Assembly: GCA_030696305.1 (NCBI GenBank)
Contig: JAUYSP010000041.1
Coordinates: 26,427-90,426, forward strand
Source of the DNA: Legionellaceae bacterium
Lineage (GTDB): Bacteria > Pseudomonadota > Gammaproteobacteria > Legionellales > Legionellaceae
Length of the DNA stretch: 64,000 nucleotides
Direction: 5' to 3'
Below the pieces are notes generated by a model. The model made no database searches, was not told where the DNA came from, and was given only the letters and a program-made list of their open reading frames with translations. The position numbers and the translations under genes were made by a program. Positions 34,723 through 43,831 of this stretch are shown piece by piece; position 1 is the first letter of the stretch, and each line of letters starts with the position of its first letter.

Positions 34723-35661
34723 TTAGTATGCCTTGACAGGAGAAGAAAATCCTTGCGGTTTTAGTGCTAACAAAGAACAGTCAATTTTCTGCAAGATGTT
34801 TTCTGCGGTATTACCAATAATGAAACCTGAAATTCCTGTACGTGCTACGGTTCCCATGATTAAAATATCAATTTTTTTATCGGTAATTGCTATTGGGATA
34901 AGCTCTTCCGGACGGCCTTTAAGCAGTTCGACATGGTACTCATTATTAAGTTTAGAGCGCTTTATAAGAGCTTCCATGCTTATTTTATGTGCTTTTTTTT
35001 CCTCAGAAACGAGCTTATCCAGTTCCTTTTTCGATGTATTTATCCAAACGTTATCACGCAGGTAATTTTCTAGAGCAAAATTCCAGCAAGAAATAATATT
35101 TAAATTTCCAGCATAATTATCGGCTAACGAGTGAGAAATATTTAGTAGTCTTAATGCGAGTTCTTGTCCTGCCAGCTCTTCATCGTTAGGATCAATGGCC
35201 ACCGCTATCTGAATGGTTTCTGATGTATGGTAAAAAGGCCTATAAAGAAATAGCGCGCAAGGACATTTACGCAATAACTCCATATCGAGTGCTTTAAAAC
35301 CTTTTGTGCTTTCACTTGTTTCTACTCCTTTGATAAGCAGATCGTGCGAATGCCGAAGAATGTGGCGGATTATGCGTATATCTGGGGTACGACCACAGTC
35401 CACTTCAATATGAATAGATATTTTTCTTTTATTGGGCTTGAGAGTAGATTTTGCTGTCTTGATGGCTTTGTTTACTTTATCAATCAAGGACTCTTCATAA
35501 GACGTCTTATACTCTTTGAGTGCATCAGGAAATGAAGGGCAAATAATGAGTATACTCAGTTGTGCCTGATGCTCATAAGTCAGCTTAAGTGCTTGCTCCA
35601 AGGCTTTTGTTTCGTCCTGAATTCCGTGGCTTACAAATAAAATGTTGTGAAATTTTGGCAT
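34723..35661 (-). CDS. Tandem universal stress protein (UspA family)
   Basis: About 312 aa from the ATG with AAGGAG upstream, giving MPKFHNILFVSHG. Two Usp domains are present. The second ends with the ATP-binding pattern G-X2-G-X9-GN, seen as MGTVARTGISGFIIGNTAE; the first lacks it. Tandem UspE-like proteins respond to starvation, low oxygen or redox stress. It sits between nhaA and the P-type ATPase, so the cluster reads as a stress and ion-balance unit. Confidence 0.88.
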   Translation of the reverse strand: MPKFHNILFVSHGIQDETKALEQALKLTYEHQAQLSILIICPSFPDALKEYKTSYEESLIDKVNKAIKTAKSTLKPNKRKISIHIEVDCGRTPDIRIIRHILRHSHDLLIKGVETSESTKGFKALDMELLRKCPCALFLYRPFYHTSETIQIAVAIDPNDEELAGQELALRLLNISHSLADNYAGNLNIISCWNFALENYLRDNVWINTSKKELDKLVSEEKKAHKISMEALIKRSKLNNEYHVELLKGRPEELIPIAITDKKIDILIMGTVARTGISGFIIGNTAENILQKIDCSLLALKPQGFSSPVKAY

Positions 35662-35706
35662 AATATGTTTTCTCCTTCGAGATAGCCTTGTTAACAGCAT
35701 GGTCTT

Positions 35707-36861
35707 TTAATATTTACGAGATACTTTTTTTAAAACTAAAAATCCTGCTAGACCGGCAGTTAAGGAACCAATTACCACACCGATCTTCACTAAAGGCATT
35801 AAATTTAGATTACTCTGTTGGTAAGCCAATGACCCAATAAACAAACTCATGGTAAAACCAACACCACAAATTAATGCAATACCATATACTTGCTTCAGAT
35901 TAATATGATCATCTTTAAGAAGTTGTTTAAATTTAACAAAATAACTTAATGGTAAAAAAATACCGATTTGCTTGCCAAAAAATAAACCGAAAGCTATGCC
36001 TAACACAATGGGGTGAGTAAACATCGATACGTCTACACCTATCAATGTAACGCCGGCATTTGCAAATGCAAAAAGCGGAAGAATTAAGAATACGATCCAA
36101 TGGTGCAGACCATCTTCTAGACGTGTAAGCATGGATTCTTTACCTTCATCTGGTATCGTCATCGCAATGACGATACCAGCCAATGTTGCATGAACACCTG
36201 ATTGCAATACAGCAATCCATAAGGCTATACCAATCAACATGAAAACTGAAACACGACGGCATTTAAAATAATTTAAGCCAATTAAAACGAGGGTCAATAA
36301 TAAAGCTAGCGCAAGAGAAAAAAGGGATAATGATTGTGTATAAAAAATTGCAATAATTACAATGGCAGCAATATCATCAAAAATTGCAATGGCTGTTATT
36401 AGAATTTTAAAGGAAAGCGGTATACGTGAACCCAAGAGAGATACAATACCTAATGTAAAAGCAATGTCAGTGGCGGTTGGTATTGCCCAGCCTTGTACGT
36501 AAACTGGATTGCGGTAATTAAAAAATATGAATATTAAAGCTGGAACCAAGAGACCGCTTAACGCTGTGATGGCGGGAGTCATCAGGCTGGTTTTATTGCT
36601 CAGGACACCGCGTTTGATTTCTCGTTTAATTTCAAGACCAATGAGCATGAAATAAATAGCCATTAAACCATCATTGATCCATAAAATAAGTGGTTTTTTT
36701 ATCAGAAAATGATCAATGCCAACACTGGCATTCATTTGCAAAAAATAGTTATAAGCATCACGGTAAGGGGAGTTAGCGACGATTAAGGCGAGTACTGCGG
36801 CGATAAATAATAACAGTCCTCCAAGTGTTTCTAAATTATAAAAAGAATTCGATTTATTCAT
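35707..36861 (-). CDS. nhaA: Na+/H+ antiporter NhaA
   Basis: 384-aa antiporter with about twelve helices. The ion-binding aspartates D162 and D163 lie in the AIFDDIAAI segment, and D132 in TATDIAFTLG, matching E. coli D163/D164 and D133. It exports Na+ in exchange for protons and supports pH homeostasis. It lies 7 nt downstream of phaC and is probably in the same transcript. Confidence 0.95.
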   Translation of the reverse strand: MNKSNSFYNLETLGGLLLFIAAVLALIVANSPYRDAYNYFLQMNASVGIDHFLIKKPLILWINDGLMAIYFMLIGLEIKREIKRGVLSNKTSLMTPAITALSGLLVPALIFIFFNYRNPVYVQGWAIPTATDIAFTLGIVSLLGSRIPLSFKILITAIAIFDDIAAIVIIAIFYTQSLSLFSLALALLLTLVLIGLNYFKCRRVSVFMLIGIALWIAVLQSGVHATLAGIVIAMTIPDEGKESMLTRLEDGLHHWIVFLILPLFAFANAGVTLIGVDVSMFTHPIVLGIAFGLFFGKQIGIFLPLSYFVKFKQLLKDDHINLKQVYGIALICGVGFTMSLFIGSLAYQQSNLNLMPLVKIGVVIGSLTAGLAGFLVLKKVSRKY

Positions 36862-36868
36862 AATAATC

Positions 36869-38638
36869 CTATTTCTGCATCACATAAGTGCCAGGAGCGG
36901 CAGGAAGTTGTTTATCGATGATTGGTGGTGAAACGCGTTTTTCACTACTGTGGGTTACTAACCAATCATGCCAAGCGAGCCACCAAGAGCCTTCACGTTT
37001 TTCTGCCGCTTTCAACCACTTGTTTGGCCCCCAATAATGCGTGTGACTTTTATGTTCGTTGATAAGGTAAGAACGACCATCATGATTTGGTTCACTGATG
37101 ATGCCTGCATTATGACCACCATTCGTTAATACAAAAGTGATGTCAGTATTTGTCATTAAGTGTATTTTGTACACGGATTTCCATGGCGCAACATGGTCCT
37201 TTTCAGTGCTGACTGCGAAAATAGGTAATCGAATATTTTTAGGGGCTACCAATTCGCCTTCAACTTTAAAGCGGGCCGCTGCAAAGTCATTATTAAGAAA
37301 AAACTTTTCAAGATACTCTGTATGCATTTTATATGGCATTCGTGTGGCATCTGAATTCCAAGCCAATAAATCAACCATACCTCGCTGCTTACCATGCATA
37401 TAATCATCAACCATTTTTGACCATATCAGATCATAAGAGCGCAACATTTGGAATGAGCCGGCCATCTGTTTTGTGTCCAGGTAGCCCTGATCCCACATTA
37501 GATTTTTAAGGAATGATATTTCACTTTCAGAAATAAAGAGCATCAAATCACCGGCTTCAGTGAAATCACCTTGTGCCGCAAGCAGAGATAGGCTTTTAAG
37601 GCGTTTATCGTCATCTCTTCCCATCGCAGCAGCAACAATCATCGCCAATGTTCCACCTAGACAATACCCCATTAAGTGAATTTCAGTTTTAGGGATAATT
37701 TCGCAGACTTTATCAATGGCGGCCATTGCACCCTGGCGATAATAATCATCTAAACTTAAGTTTCTATCTTCTTTTTCCGGATTTCGCCAAGAAACAATAA
37801 ACACAGTATGTCCTTCAGAAACCAACCATTTTACTAATGAATTATGAGGTGATAAATCCAGAATGTAATATTTCATAATCCATGCAGGTAGTATGAGTAC
37901 TGGCTCTTTAAAAACCGTTTTAGTTTGAGGCTCATACTGGATTAATTCAATAAGATGATTTGTAAATACAACTTTTCCTGGGGTAATTGCAACACTCTGA
38001 CCAGGTATAAAATTTTCCGCGCCAGGAGGAGGCATGCCAGACGCTTTTGTAAGCATGTGTTCAATGGCAAGTTCGGTTCCTTGAATTAAATTTAATCCAC
38101 CTGATTCAATGGTTTTATTAAATAATTCTGGATTAGACCAAATAAAATTGGACGGAGATAAGGCATCAAGCATTTGGCGTGCGCAAAAGGAAATGGTACG
38201 TTCGACACGTTTCGATAGACCAGGAACCTTTGTGGTCGCATGTTCCCACCAATTTTCAAGTTGAAGAAAACTCTCGGCATATAAACGCCATGGCATCATT
38301 TGCCAACTGTCTTTGCAAAAACGAACGTCCGTTCCATCAGCTGGCTTGTCGTCACATAATATTTTATTGACACAATCACTAGCATGCATTGCAGGATGAA
38401 GTGCCAAGTCTAATAAGTGTCCAGGTGATTGGGCTAATTGCAAAATCCAAGAACAATAAGCACTCCCTAATGCGGCAGGACTGACCCCCATACTTATCTT
38501 TGCAAGATTAGCCTGAAATAACTTATCAAACATGATAAAAAAATTACTCACCTCTTCGGCATTTATTTGCTCATTTTTTTCATTTGCTTGTTGCGTGAGA
38601 TGCTCTTTATTATGTTTCTCTAATCGTTCCCTATTCAT
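36869..38638 (-). CDS. phaC: Class I poly(3-hydroxyalkanoate) synthase, first copy
   Basis: Polymerises (R)-3-hydroxyacyl-CoA into storage granules. The 589-aa protein has the N-terminal PhaC domain (about 90-250) and an alpha/beta-hydrolase core. The lipase-like box GYCLGG has nucleophile C326, and D481 (EKDHVAPW) and H509 (NGGHNAG) complete the triad. All catalytic residues are intact. A second synthase lies at 40592-42334 on the other strand. It is the first gene of the minus-strand stress cluster, divergent from phaB. Confidence 0.95.
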   Translation of the reverse strand: MNRERLEKHNKEHLTQQANEKNEQINAEEVSNFFIMFDKLFQANLAKISMGVSPAALGSAYCSWILQLAQSPGHLLDLALHPAMHASDCVNKILCDDKPADGTDVRFCKDSWQMMPWRLYAESFLQLENWWEHATTKVPGLSKRVERTISFCARQMLDALSPSNFIWSNPELFNKTIESGGLNLIQGTELAIEHMLTKASGMPPPGAENFIPGQSVAITPGKVVFTNHLIELIQYEPQTKTVFKEPVLILPAWIMKYYILDLSPHNSLVKWLVSEGHTVFIVSWRNPEKEDRNLSLDDYYRQGAMAAIDKVCEIIPKTEIHLMGYCLGGTLAMIVAAAMGRDDDKRLKSLSLLAAQGDFTEAGDLMLFISESEISFLKNLMWDQGYLDTKQMAGSFQMLRSYDLIWSKMVDDYMHGKQRGMVDLLAWNSDATRMPYKMHTEYLEKFFLNNDFAAARFKVEGELVAPKNIRLPIFAVSTEKDHVAPWKSVYKIHLMTNTDITFVLTNGGHNAGIISEPNHDGRSYLINEHKSHTHYWGPNKWLKAAEKREGSWWLAWHDWLVTHSSEKRVSPPIIDKQLPAAPGTYVMQK

Positions 38639-38949
38639 CCCTATATCCTTATATTTACGGTTGAAAGTTACAATAATATCAAGGTTACTTTTAGCAATTT
38701 CGTCATTAATTGTAGCTACCCAGGGTGTGGATAAGTTTGGTCGCTATTTTGATATAACAAAGAGCGAATTGTCCTGGGCGCAGTCATTTTGAGCGAATGA
38801 TCTCCCTCGTTTTGTACAATCTGAGATCTTCGGGATGACGTGCCGGGGTTACCATCAATTAGCAATATCTAATTAATATACTATAATCGATATTTATGCC
38901 AACACGAGGTTCGGCATTTAAGTTCAATTTTAAATGGAGCGAATACAAA
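38639..38949. other. Divergent phaC/phaB control region with repeat relics
   Basis: 311 bp without a gene. It contains a perfect DnaA-box sequence (TGTGGATAA, 38726-38734) inside CAGGGTGTGGATAAGTTTGG, which resembles CAGGTTGTGGGTAATTTG near 13243. A degraded GTCAT...GATCTC/GAGATCTTCGGGATGAC inverted repeat lies at about 38787-38838. Promoters for both directions must lie here but I cannot place them firmly. The GGAGCG ahead of the ATG at 38950 fixes the phaB start. Confidence 0.55.
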
Positions 38950-39690
38950 ATGGAGCAACAAGTAGCTATTGTAACAGGAGGTTTAGGTGGAATTGGATCG
39001 GCGATTGCACGACGGTTATCCCCAGAATATCAAACGATTGCTTGTTATTTTAGAAAAGCAAATCATGCAGAAGCAAGAGAATGGCAAATTACTCAAAAAC
39101 GGGCTGGTTTTAATATTGAAATTATTTATGCTGACATTTCACGTTTTGAAGATTGCGAAGCATTAGTATCCTTGGTAAAGGAACGCTTTGGACGGGTTGA
39201 TGTTTTAGTTAATAACGCAGGACTGACTTCTGACAGCAGTTTAAAAAAAATGACCCCTCAACAATGGCAGCAAGTTATTGACTCCAATTTAACTGGGGTA
39301 TTTAACATGACAAGAAATATATTACCTCTGATGTTAGAACAAGCCTACGGTCGTATTATTTCGATTTCTTCAATCAATGGTAGAAAAGGGCAGTTTGGTC
39401 AATGCAACTATGCCGCTACGAAGTCCGCTTTGTATGGATTCAGTAAAAGTTTGGCATTGGAAGTGGCAAGCAAGGGAATAACCGTTAATACAATATCACC
39501 TGGTTATACAAAAACTGCGATGCTTGATACGGTCAAAGAGGAAATATTGAATGAAATCATTGCAGATATTCCTGTTGGTCGATTAGCTAAGCCAGAAGAA
39601 ATTGCAGCAGGTGTTGCTTTTTTAGCATCATCAGATGCGGCTTTTATTACTGGGGCAAATTTAGATATTAATGGTGGTCAATACATGTAA
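38950..39690 (+). CDS. phaB: Acetoacetyl-CoA reductase (SDR)
   Basis: NADPH-dependent reductase making (R)-3-hydroxybutyryl-CoA, the PHB monomer. The chosen ATG gives MEQQVAIVTGGLGGIG and 246 aa, the normal PhaB length; an upstream ATG would add 18 non-family residues. The motifs are TGGLGGIG (cofactor), NNAG and the catalytic Ser-Tyr-Lys (ISISS, YAATK). The C-terminal GANLDINGGQYM is typical of PhaB/FabG. It is followed by phaR. No beta-ketothiolase (phaA) is in the window. Confidence 0.93.
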   Translation: MEQQVAIVTGGLGGIGSAIARRLSPEYQTIACYFRKANHAEAREWQITQKRAGFNIEIIYADISRFEDCEALVSLVKERFGRVDVLVNNAGLTSDSSLKKMTPQQWQQVIDSNLTGVFNMTRNILPLMLEQAYGRIISISSINGRKGQFGQCNYAATKSALYGFSKSLALEVASKGITVNTISPGYTKTAMLDTVKEEILNEIIADIPVGRLAKPEEIAAGVAFLASSDAAFITGANLDINGGQYM

Positions 39691-39726
39691 CGGATATACT
39701 ATGAGCATCGGTGTTAGGGGTAAATC

Positions 39727-40140
39727 ATGGTTTCTTTAAAACCCAGACTCATTAAAAAATATAAAAATCGACGATTATATGATTTGGAGATGAGTCAATA
39801 TATTACTATTGATGATTTGCAACGTTATGTGATTGAAGGGATCGTATTTCAGGTTGTCGACTCAACAAGTAATAAAGATATTACCAGTATGACTTTATTA
39901 CAGATTTTTGTCGAAATGGAGGCAAATACGTTACCGTTTCTTTCCTGTGATATGTTACGACAACTGATCGTTTTGTCTCATCATCCAATGAACAAGTCAT
40001 GCAAATCAATGTTAGAGAACATGATGTTGATGATGACAGGGCAACTACAACAAAATGCTTATTTAAATCAACCGATCGATGCTTGGAATAAACAAACAGA
40101 ACTGTTCATGAGTGAGTGGAAAGCAATGTTTAAGGGGTAG
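39727..40140 (+). CDS. phaR: Polyhydroxyalkanoate synthesis repressor PhaR
   Basis: 137-aa DNA- and PHB-binding regulator. The N-terminal PHB_acc_N domain is clear (IKKYKNRRLYDLEMSQYITIDDL), followed by a PHB accumulation region. The family represses phasin genes until the protein is titrated onto nascent granules. It lies 36 nt after phaB and 83 nt before the phasin gene, whose promoter carries a TGC-N3-GCA dyad. Confidence 0.92.
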   Translation: MVSLKPRLIKKYKNRRLYDLEMSQYITIDDLQRYVIEGIVFQVVDSTSNKDITSMTLLQIFVEMEANTLPFLSCDMLRQLIVLSHHPMNKSCKSMLENMMLMMTGQLQQNAYLNQPIDAWNKQTELFMSEWKAMFKG

Positions 40141-40152
40141 TTCATCTTTTTC

Positions 40153-40182
40153 TTGACAAAGGTAGTGTTTTCAGTCTATATT
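40153..40182 (+). promoter_or_regulatory. Sigma-70-type promoter of the phasin gene
   Basis: Perfect -35 TTGACA (40153-40158) and -10 TATATT (40177-40182) with an 18-nt spacer; alternatively CTATAT with 17. Transcription would begin near 40188-40190, inside the dyad at 40188-40200. Confidence 0.75.
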
Positions 40183-40187
40183 TTTAT

Positions 40188-40200
40188 GGTGCACTGCACC
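40188..40200. promoter_or_regulatory. Probable PhaR operator
   Basis: GGTGC-ACT-GCACC is a perfect inverted repeat containing TGC-N3-GCA, the kind of site reported for PhaR in other bacteria. It overlaps the predicted start of phasin transcription, a position suited to repression, and phaR is the gene immediately upstream. Confidence 0.65.
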
Positions 40201-40223
40201 ATGATGACAAACTGGAGAATAAT

Positions 40224-40517
40224 ATGAATCAAGAATATTTTGAAAAAATCTCAGATATGATGAAAAAGGCCCAAGAACCTATGCAATCTATTGCTGAACT
40301 TAATGTAAAGACAATGCAAAGTTTTTCCTATATTAAACCAGAAGAATTTACAAAAATTACAAAACCCGATGAATTGTTAGAAAAACAACTTGAAATCGCT
40401 ATTTCAAATGGCCACAAGGCATTGGATTATATGCAAAAATCATTTCACATTCTTGAAAAAGCGATGTTGGGTTTTGCTCAGGAAACAAAAGCAACAGTAG
40501 TAAACGGTAAAAAATAA
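40224..40517 (+). CDS. Phasin (granule-associated protein)
   Basis: 97-aa helical protein with the phasin pattern: an N-terminal MNQEYFEKISDMMKKAQEPM, amphipathic helices and an Ala/Lys-rich end. It coats PHA granules and controls their number and size. A strong ribosome site (GGAG) precedes the ATG. It is short for the family but fits phasin_2-type proteins in Legionellales. Position between phaR and a phaC supports the call. Confidence 0.85.
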   Translation: MNQEYFEKISDMMKKAQEPMQSIAELNVKTMQSFSYIKPEEFTKITKPDELLEKQLEIAISNGHKALDYMQKSFHILEKAMLGFAQETKATVVNGKK

Positions 40518-40591
40518 GGCGTAACCTGACGTATTCGAGTCGCATGTAGCTTATACTTACGGCTCGCCTAAGTTAGGAATAAAGAGGCTAA

Positions 40592-42334
40592 ATGGATCAA
40601 ACTACGGACAGTGAATTAATTCTTCAATCAATCATTGAAAAAAGTCTTGCCCTCCTTAAACGATTTGAACAACGACCCGGGCAATTATTAAATTTGATTG
40701 AAAAATGGCTTGAGCTATCGCCAGACTACCTAGCCTTATTGGATTTTTTTATTAAAAATCCACAAGACGTTCAAAACATGTACCAAGCCTATTTTCAAGA
40801 CACGATGCACCTTTGGCAAGAGCAGATCAAGTATTTGGTAGAAGGAAAAGTTCCTCCTATCAATGATAAGCGCTTTATTGCTGATGAATGGGTTAATAAT
40901 CCATTTTTTAATTGTTTAAGCCAACATTATCTATTGGCTAAAGAACATATCAACGCATTATTAGAGCACATGCAGCATGATGACAAACAATTAATCAAGC
41001 GCGTGCAATTTTTTGTTCGACAATACCTGGATTTTTTATCACCTGATAATTTTATACAAACGAATCCGCAATTGATGGCTGAAACATTACAGAGTAATGG
41101 TAAAAATTTATTGTTAGGATTACAGAATTTACTCTCGGATATTGATGCTGGTTCATCTCGACTCATTATCACAATGACAGATAAAAGTGCATTTAAAGTG
41201 GGTGAATCATTAGCTACTACGCCTGGTAAAGTGATTTATCAGAATAACTTAATGGAATTAATTCAATATACACCCAGAACGACAAAGGTAAAATCAGTAC
41301 CATTATTAATTATTCCGCCATGGATAAACAAATATTATATCCTGGATCTAAGCCCACATAATTCGCTGATTCGTTGGCTAGTTGATCAAGGAATTACCGT
41401 TTTCGTTATTTCGTGGGTCAATCCAGATGGGGAATATGCAGATACAGGGATGGATGATTATCTGAATGATGGACCTATTTCTGCCATTAATATCATCCAA
41501 AAGCAATTGAATGTGAAGCAAGTAAACGCGCTTGGATTTTGTATTGGCGGCACTTTATTGTCCATATTGCTTGCATATAATAAAGCAAAAAAAATTAACA
41601 ATATCAGGTCGGCCACGTTTTTGGCATCGATGATTGATTTCAGTGATCCTGGTGATATTTCTGTATTTATAGATGAGCAGCAGATTTCAAAGCTTGAAAA
41701 TCATATGAGCAATAAGGGATATCTTGAGGGTCACATTATGGCAAGTGCTTTTAATTCGTTACGAGCAAGTGATTTAATTTGGGCTTTTTTTATTAGAAAT
41801 TATTTACATGGCAAGCCGCCTGTTCCATTCGATATATTATTTTGGAACGCTGATTCAACTAATATGCCATCGAAAATGCATTCTCAATATTTGCGTTGGA
41901 TGTATCTCTATAATGATTTAATAAAGCCTGGGAAAATACGTATTAATAATACGCCACTAGATATACACGATATCCAAATACCCACTTTTTTTATATCCAC
42001 CAAAAAAGATCACATTGCTCCTTGGAAAACAACTTATCTTGGGTTTCAATTAATGCAAGGGAAAAAACGCTTTCTCTTAGGAGGATCAGGGCATATCGCA
42101 GGAATTATTATTCCACCTGGGGGTGAAAAATACGGTTATTATAAAAATGATGTAAATCATATAAATCCAGATGATTGGCTTGCAACCGCCCAATACCATA
42201 AAGGATCTTGGTGGCCGGAATGGTTAAAATGGTTAAAAAAAGAATCTGGCCGATTAATCAACCCTCCGGGTTTTTCTGAATTACCTTATCAAGCAATTCT
42301 GGATGCACCTGGAAGTTATGTTGGAGTTAATTGA
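40592..42334 (+). CDS. phaC: Class I poly(3-hydroxyalkanoate) synthase, second copy
   Basis: 580-aa paralog of the synthase at 36869-38638. The lipase-like box GFCIGG has C317, and D473 (KKDHIAPW) and H501 (GGSGHIAG) complete the triad, so it should be active. The N-terminal region is shorter and unlike that of the other copy. It follows the phasin gene by 74 nt. Two divergent synthases in one locus suggest different chain-length preference or hetero-oligomers. Confidence 0.94.
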   Translation: MDQTTDSELILQSIIEKSLALLKRFEQRPGQLLNLIEKWLELSPDYLALLDFFIKNPQDVQNMYQAYFQDTMHLWQEQIKYLVEGKVPPINDKRFIADEWVNNPFFNCLSQHYLLAKEHINALLEHMQHDDKQLIKRVQFFVRQYLDFLSPDNFIQTNPQLMAETLQSNGKNLLLGLQNLLSDIDAGSSRLIITMTDKSAFKVGESLATTPGKVIYQNNLMELIQYTPRTTKVKSVPLLIIPPWINKYYILDLSPHNSLIRWLVDQGITVFVISWVNPDGEYADTGMDDYLNDGPISAINIIQKQLNVKQVNALGFCIGGTLLSILLAYNKAKKINNIRSATFLASMIDFSDPGDISVFIDEQQISKLENHMSNKGYLEGHIMASAFNSLRASDLIWAFFIRNYLHGKPPVPFDILFWNADSTNMPSKMHSQYLRWMYLYNDLIKPGKIRINNTPLDIHDIQIPTFFISTKKDHIAPWKTTYLGFQLMQGKKRFLLGGSGHIAGIIIPPGGEKYGYYKNDVNHINPDDWLATAQYHKGSWWPEWLKWLKKESGRLINPPGFSELPYQAILDAPGSYVGVN

Positions 42335-42410
42335 AAAACTTGACCAAGTTGATTTGGTATAATACCATATGTTCTTATTTTATTTAAATTAGTAAATAAT
42401 AGGTGCTATT

Positions 42411-42941
42411 ATGTTACCAAACAGAGACAGTTTAGAAGGAACCAACCAAGAGGCAAATTCTTCTTATAATCAAATTAATGCGCTCATGCTCAGAGAAAGC
42501 AACCAACAACAAGATGACTTGTTTTTACGTTCTCTGAAGGCTATAGGCCTTATGCCTGCAGGTGCGAGATGGTCTACTGATAGTGAAGAGACTCGAACCG
42601 ACCAACAATTGGCATATAGAGAAAATGTTCATCGCATACCTGAAGGACAAGACGGTTTAATAACAACTTTTTTAAAGCAAAGAGGTTCTTTAGATTGGCG
42701 TGCTAAATATCAAGGATGGGGTACTTGGTCTCATCATGAAATCAGCATGTTCAGCGCCTTTCAAAAAACAGAAGATAATGGTAGGACAGTTACAACGTTT
42801 TTAGCTTCAGATAATAAGCACGGTGAGATGGAAGTCCGGCAAGGGTTACAAATTATTGATGAAGCAGTTGTTAAACAACCCGAAAATAGTGATAGTAGTA
42901 TTGAAATTTTAGACGATAATTCTCTCAGCCCGTCACTCTAA
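42411..42941 (+). CDS. Hypothetical protein
   Basis: Unrecognised 176-aa hydrophilic protein, rich in Ser, Glu and Gln, with no signal peptide or membrane segment. Notable segments are WRAKYQGWGTWSHHEISMF and an acidic C-terminal tail (SDSSIEILDDNSLSPSL). A TATAAT centred in a GGTATAATACC dyad (42356-42366) may be its -10 box. Composition and orphan status are typical of Legionellales accessory or effector genes, but no evidence decides this. Confidence 0.55.
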   Translation: MLPNRDSLEGTNQEANSSYNQINALMLRESNQQQDDLFLRSLKAIGLMPAGARWSTDSEETRTDQQLAYRENVHRIPEGQDGLITTFLKQRGSLDWRAKYQGWGTWSHHEISMFSAFQKTEDNGRTVTTFLASDNKHGEMEVRQGLQIIDEAVVKQPENSDSSIEILDDNSLSPSL

Positions 42942-42992
42942 TGTAATAAAGTCTGCTGTCTGACAGGTACTGCCAGGGGGGCAAAAATGAGA

Positions 42993-43355
42993 TCAGGGGG
43001 TTAACGTTCGAGAACAACGGACCCGAAGGCTGTAATCCTTATTGACGGTGAACTGCGGTATGTCACCGGTATTAAATGTCTGACTCCATGTATATTGATT
43101 AGCGTCACCTGACCACTCAGTCGAGCTCCAATATTCGCCCGCAAGGCCCCCCACTTCAGCATCGAATAAATTTGACAACATGTTTTGTAGTGTTGGAGAA
43201 GCTTGTGTGCCGCAACCATTACCACTATCCAGCACATCATATCCCTCCTCACAAATAGAGGGTAAATACCAGTCACTCTGACCACTAATGGCGTATTTAC
43301 AAAGACCCGTCGCATATTGCTCTAGGGGGGTAGGAGCAGAGCCACCAGTAGAGTA
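42993..43355 (-). pseudogene. Truncated DUF1566/Lcl C-terminal domain gene
   Basis: The minus strand encodes the last 120 residues of a DUF1566 domain like that at the end of the Legionella collagen-like adhesin. It shows SDWYLPSICEEGYD, GCGTQASPTLQNM, YWSSTEWSGD and the final LRVRCSRTLTP. The frame stops upstream at 43356-43358, just where the repeat belonging to the transposase relic begins, so the 5' part (signal peptide and any collagen-like repeats) is gone. It was probably a secreted adhesin-type protein. Confidence 0.8.
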
Positions 43356-43370
43356 TTAGGGGTCATATTA

Positions 43371-43392
43371 GGGGTCAAGCCTTGCTTTTTGC
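43371..43392. repeat. REP-like terminal repeat, left
   Basis: GGGGTCAAGCCTTGC followed by TTTTTGC is the inverted counterpart of the copies at 43832-43852 and 43869-43890. A partial GGGGTCATATTA precedes it at 43359. It marks the left edge of the transposase relic. Confidence 0.85.
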
Positions 43393-43487
43393 CTTATCAT
43401 TGACGACTAAAACAGTTTACTCATCATTTGACTAATAAAAGCAGTTAGATTAGTTTTATTGTCAAGGAAGAACAAAGAAGGTCCAAC

Positions 43488-43820
43488 ATGGCACGGTCAT
43501 TGCATCATATTAGGTTTGTTGAGGAAGGATTAAACACTCATTCACCTTGGATACACTTAAAAAACAGATTTTTCTTGGTTCGGAAGATTTTGTAAATAAA
43601 ATGCAGTCTCAAATTAATTTGGAAATAAATTTAATTGATATCCCGAGAGCGCAATACACCTGTTGGCTGCAGCTTAATGGAGTATGCGGAAAAATACACC
43701 AATAGAAACGAATGTATTCAATTGGCCTATAAAAGCGGGCAATTTAGTTTAACCGAAATTGGAAATTACTTTGCATTACATTATTCTCGCATAAGTCGAA
43801 TCATTAAAAACAATAAATAA
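43488..43820 (+). pseudogene. Decayed REP-associated tyrosine transposase (first relic)
   Basis: Fragments in two frames match the C-terminal part of RAYT (Y1-type) transposases: KKQIFLGSEDFVNKM and IPRAQ, then after a frameshift LMEYAEKYTNRNECIQLAY and FSLTEIGNYFALHYSRISRI (the terminal helix-turn-helix). The N-terminal catalytic HuH/Tyr region is missing. Bracketing REP-like inverted repeats fit a transposon body. It is inactive. Confidence 0.8.
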
Positions 43821-43831
43821 TTATTTTTAAT

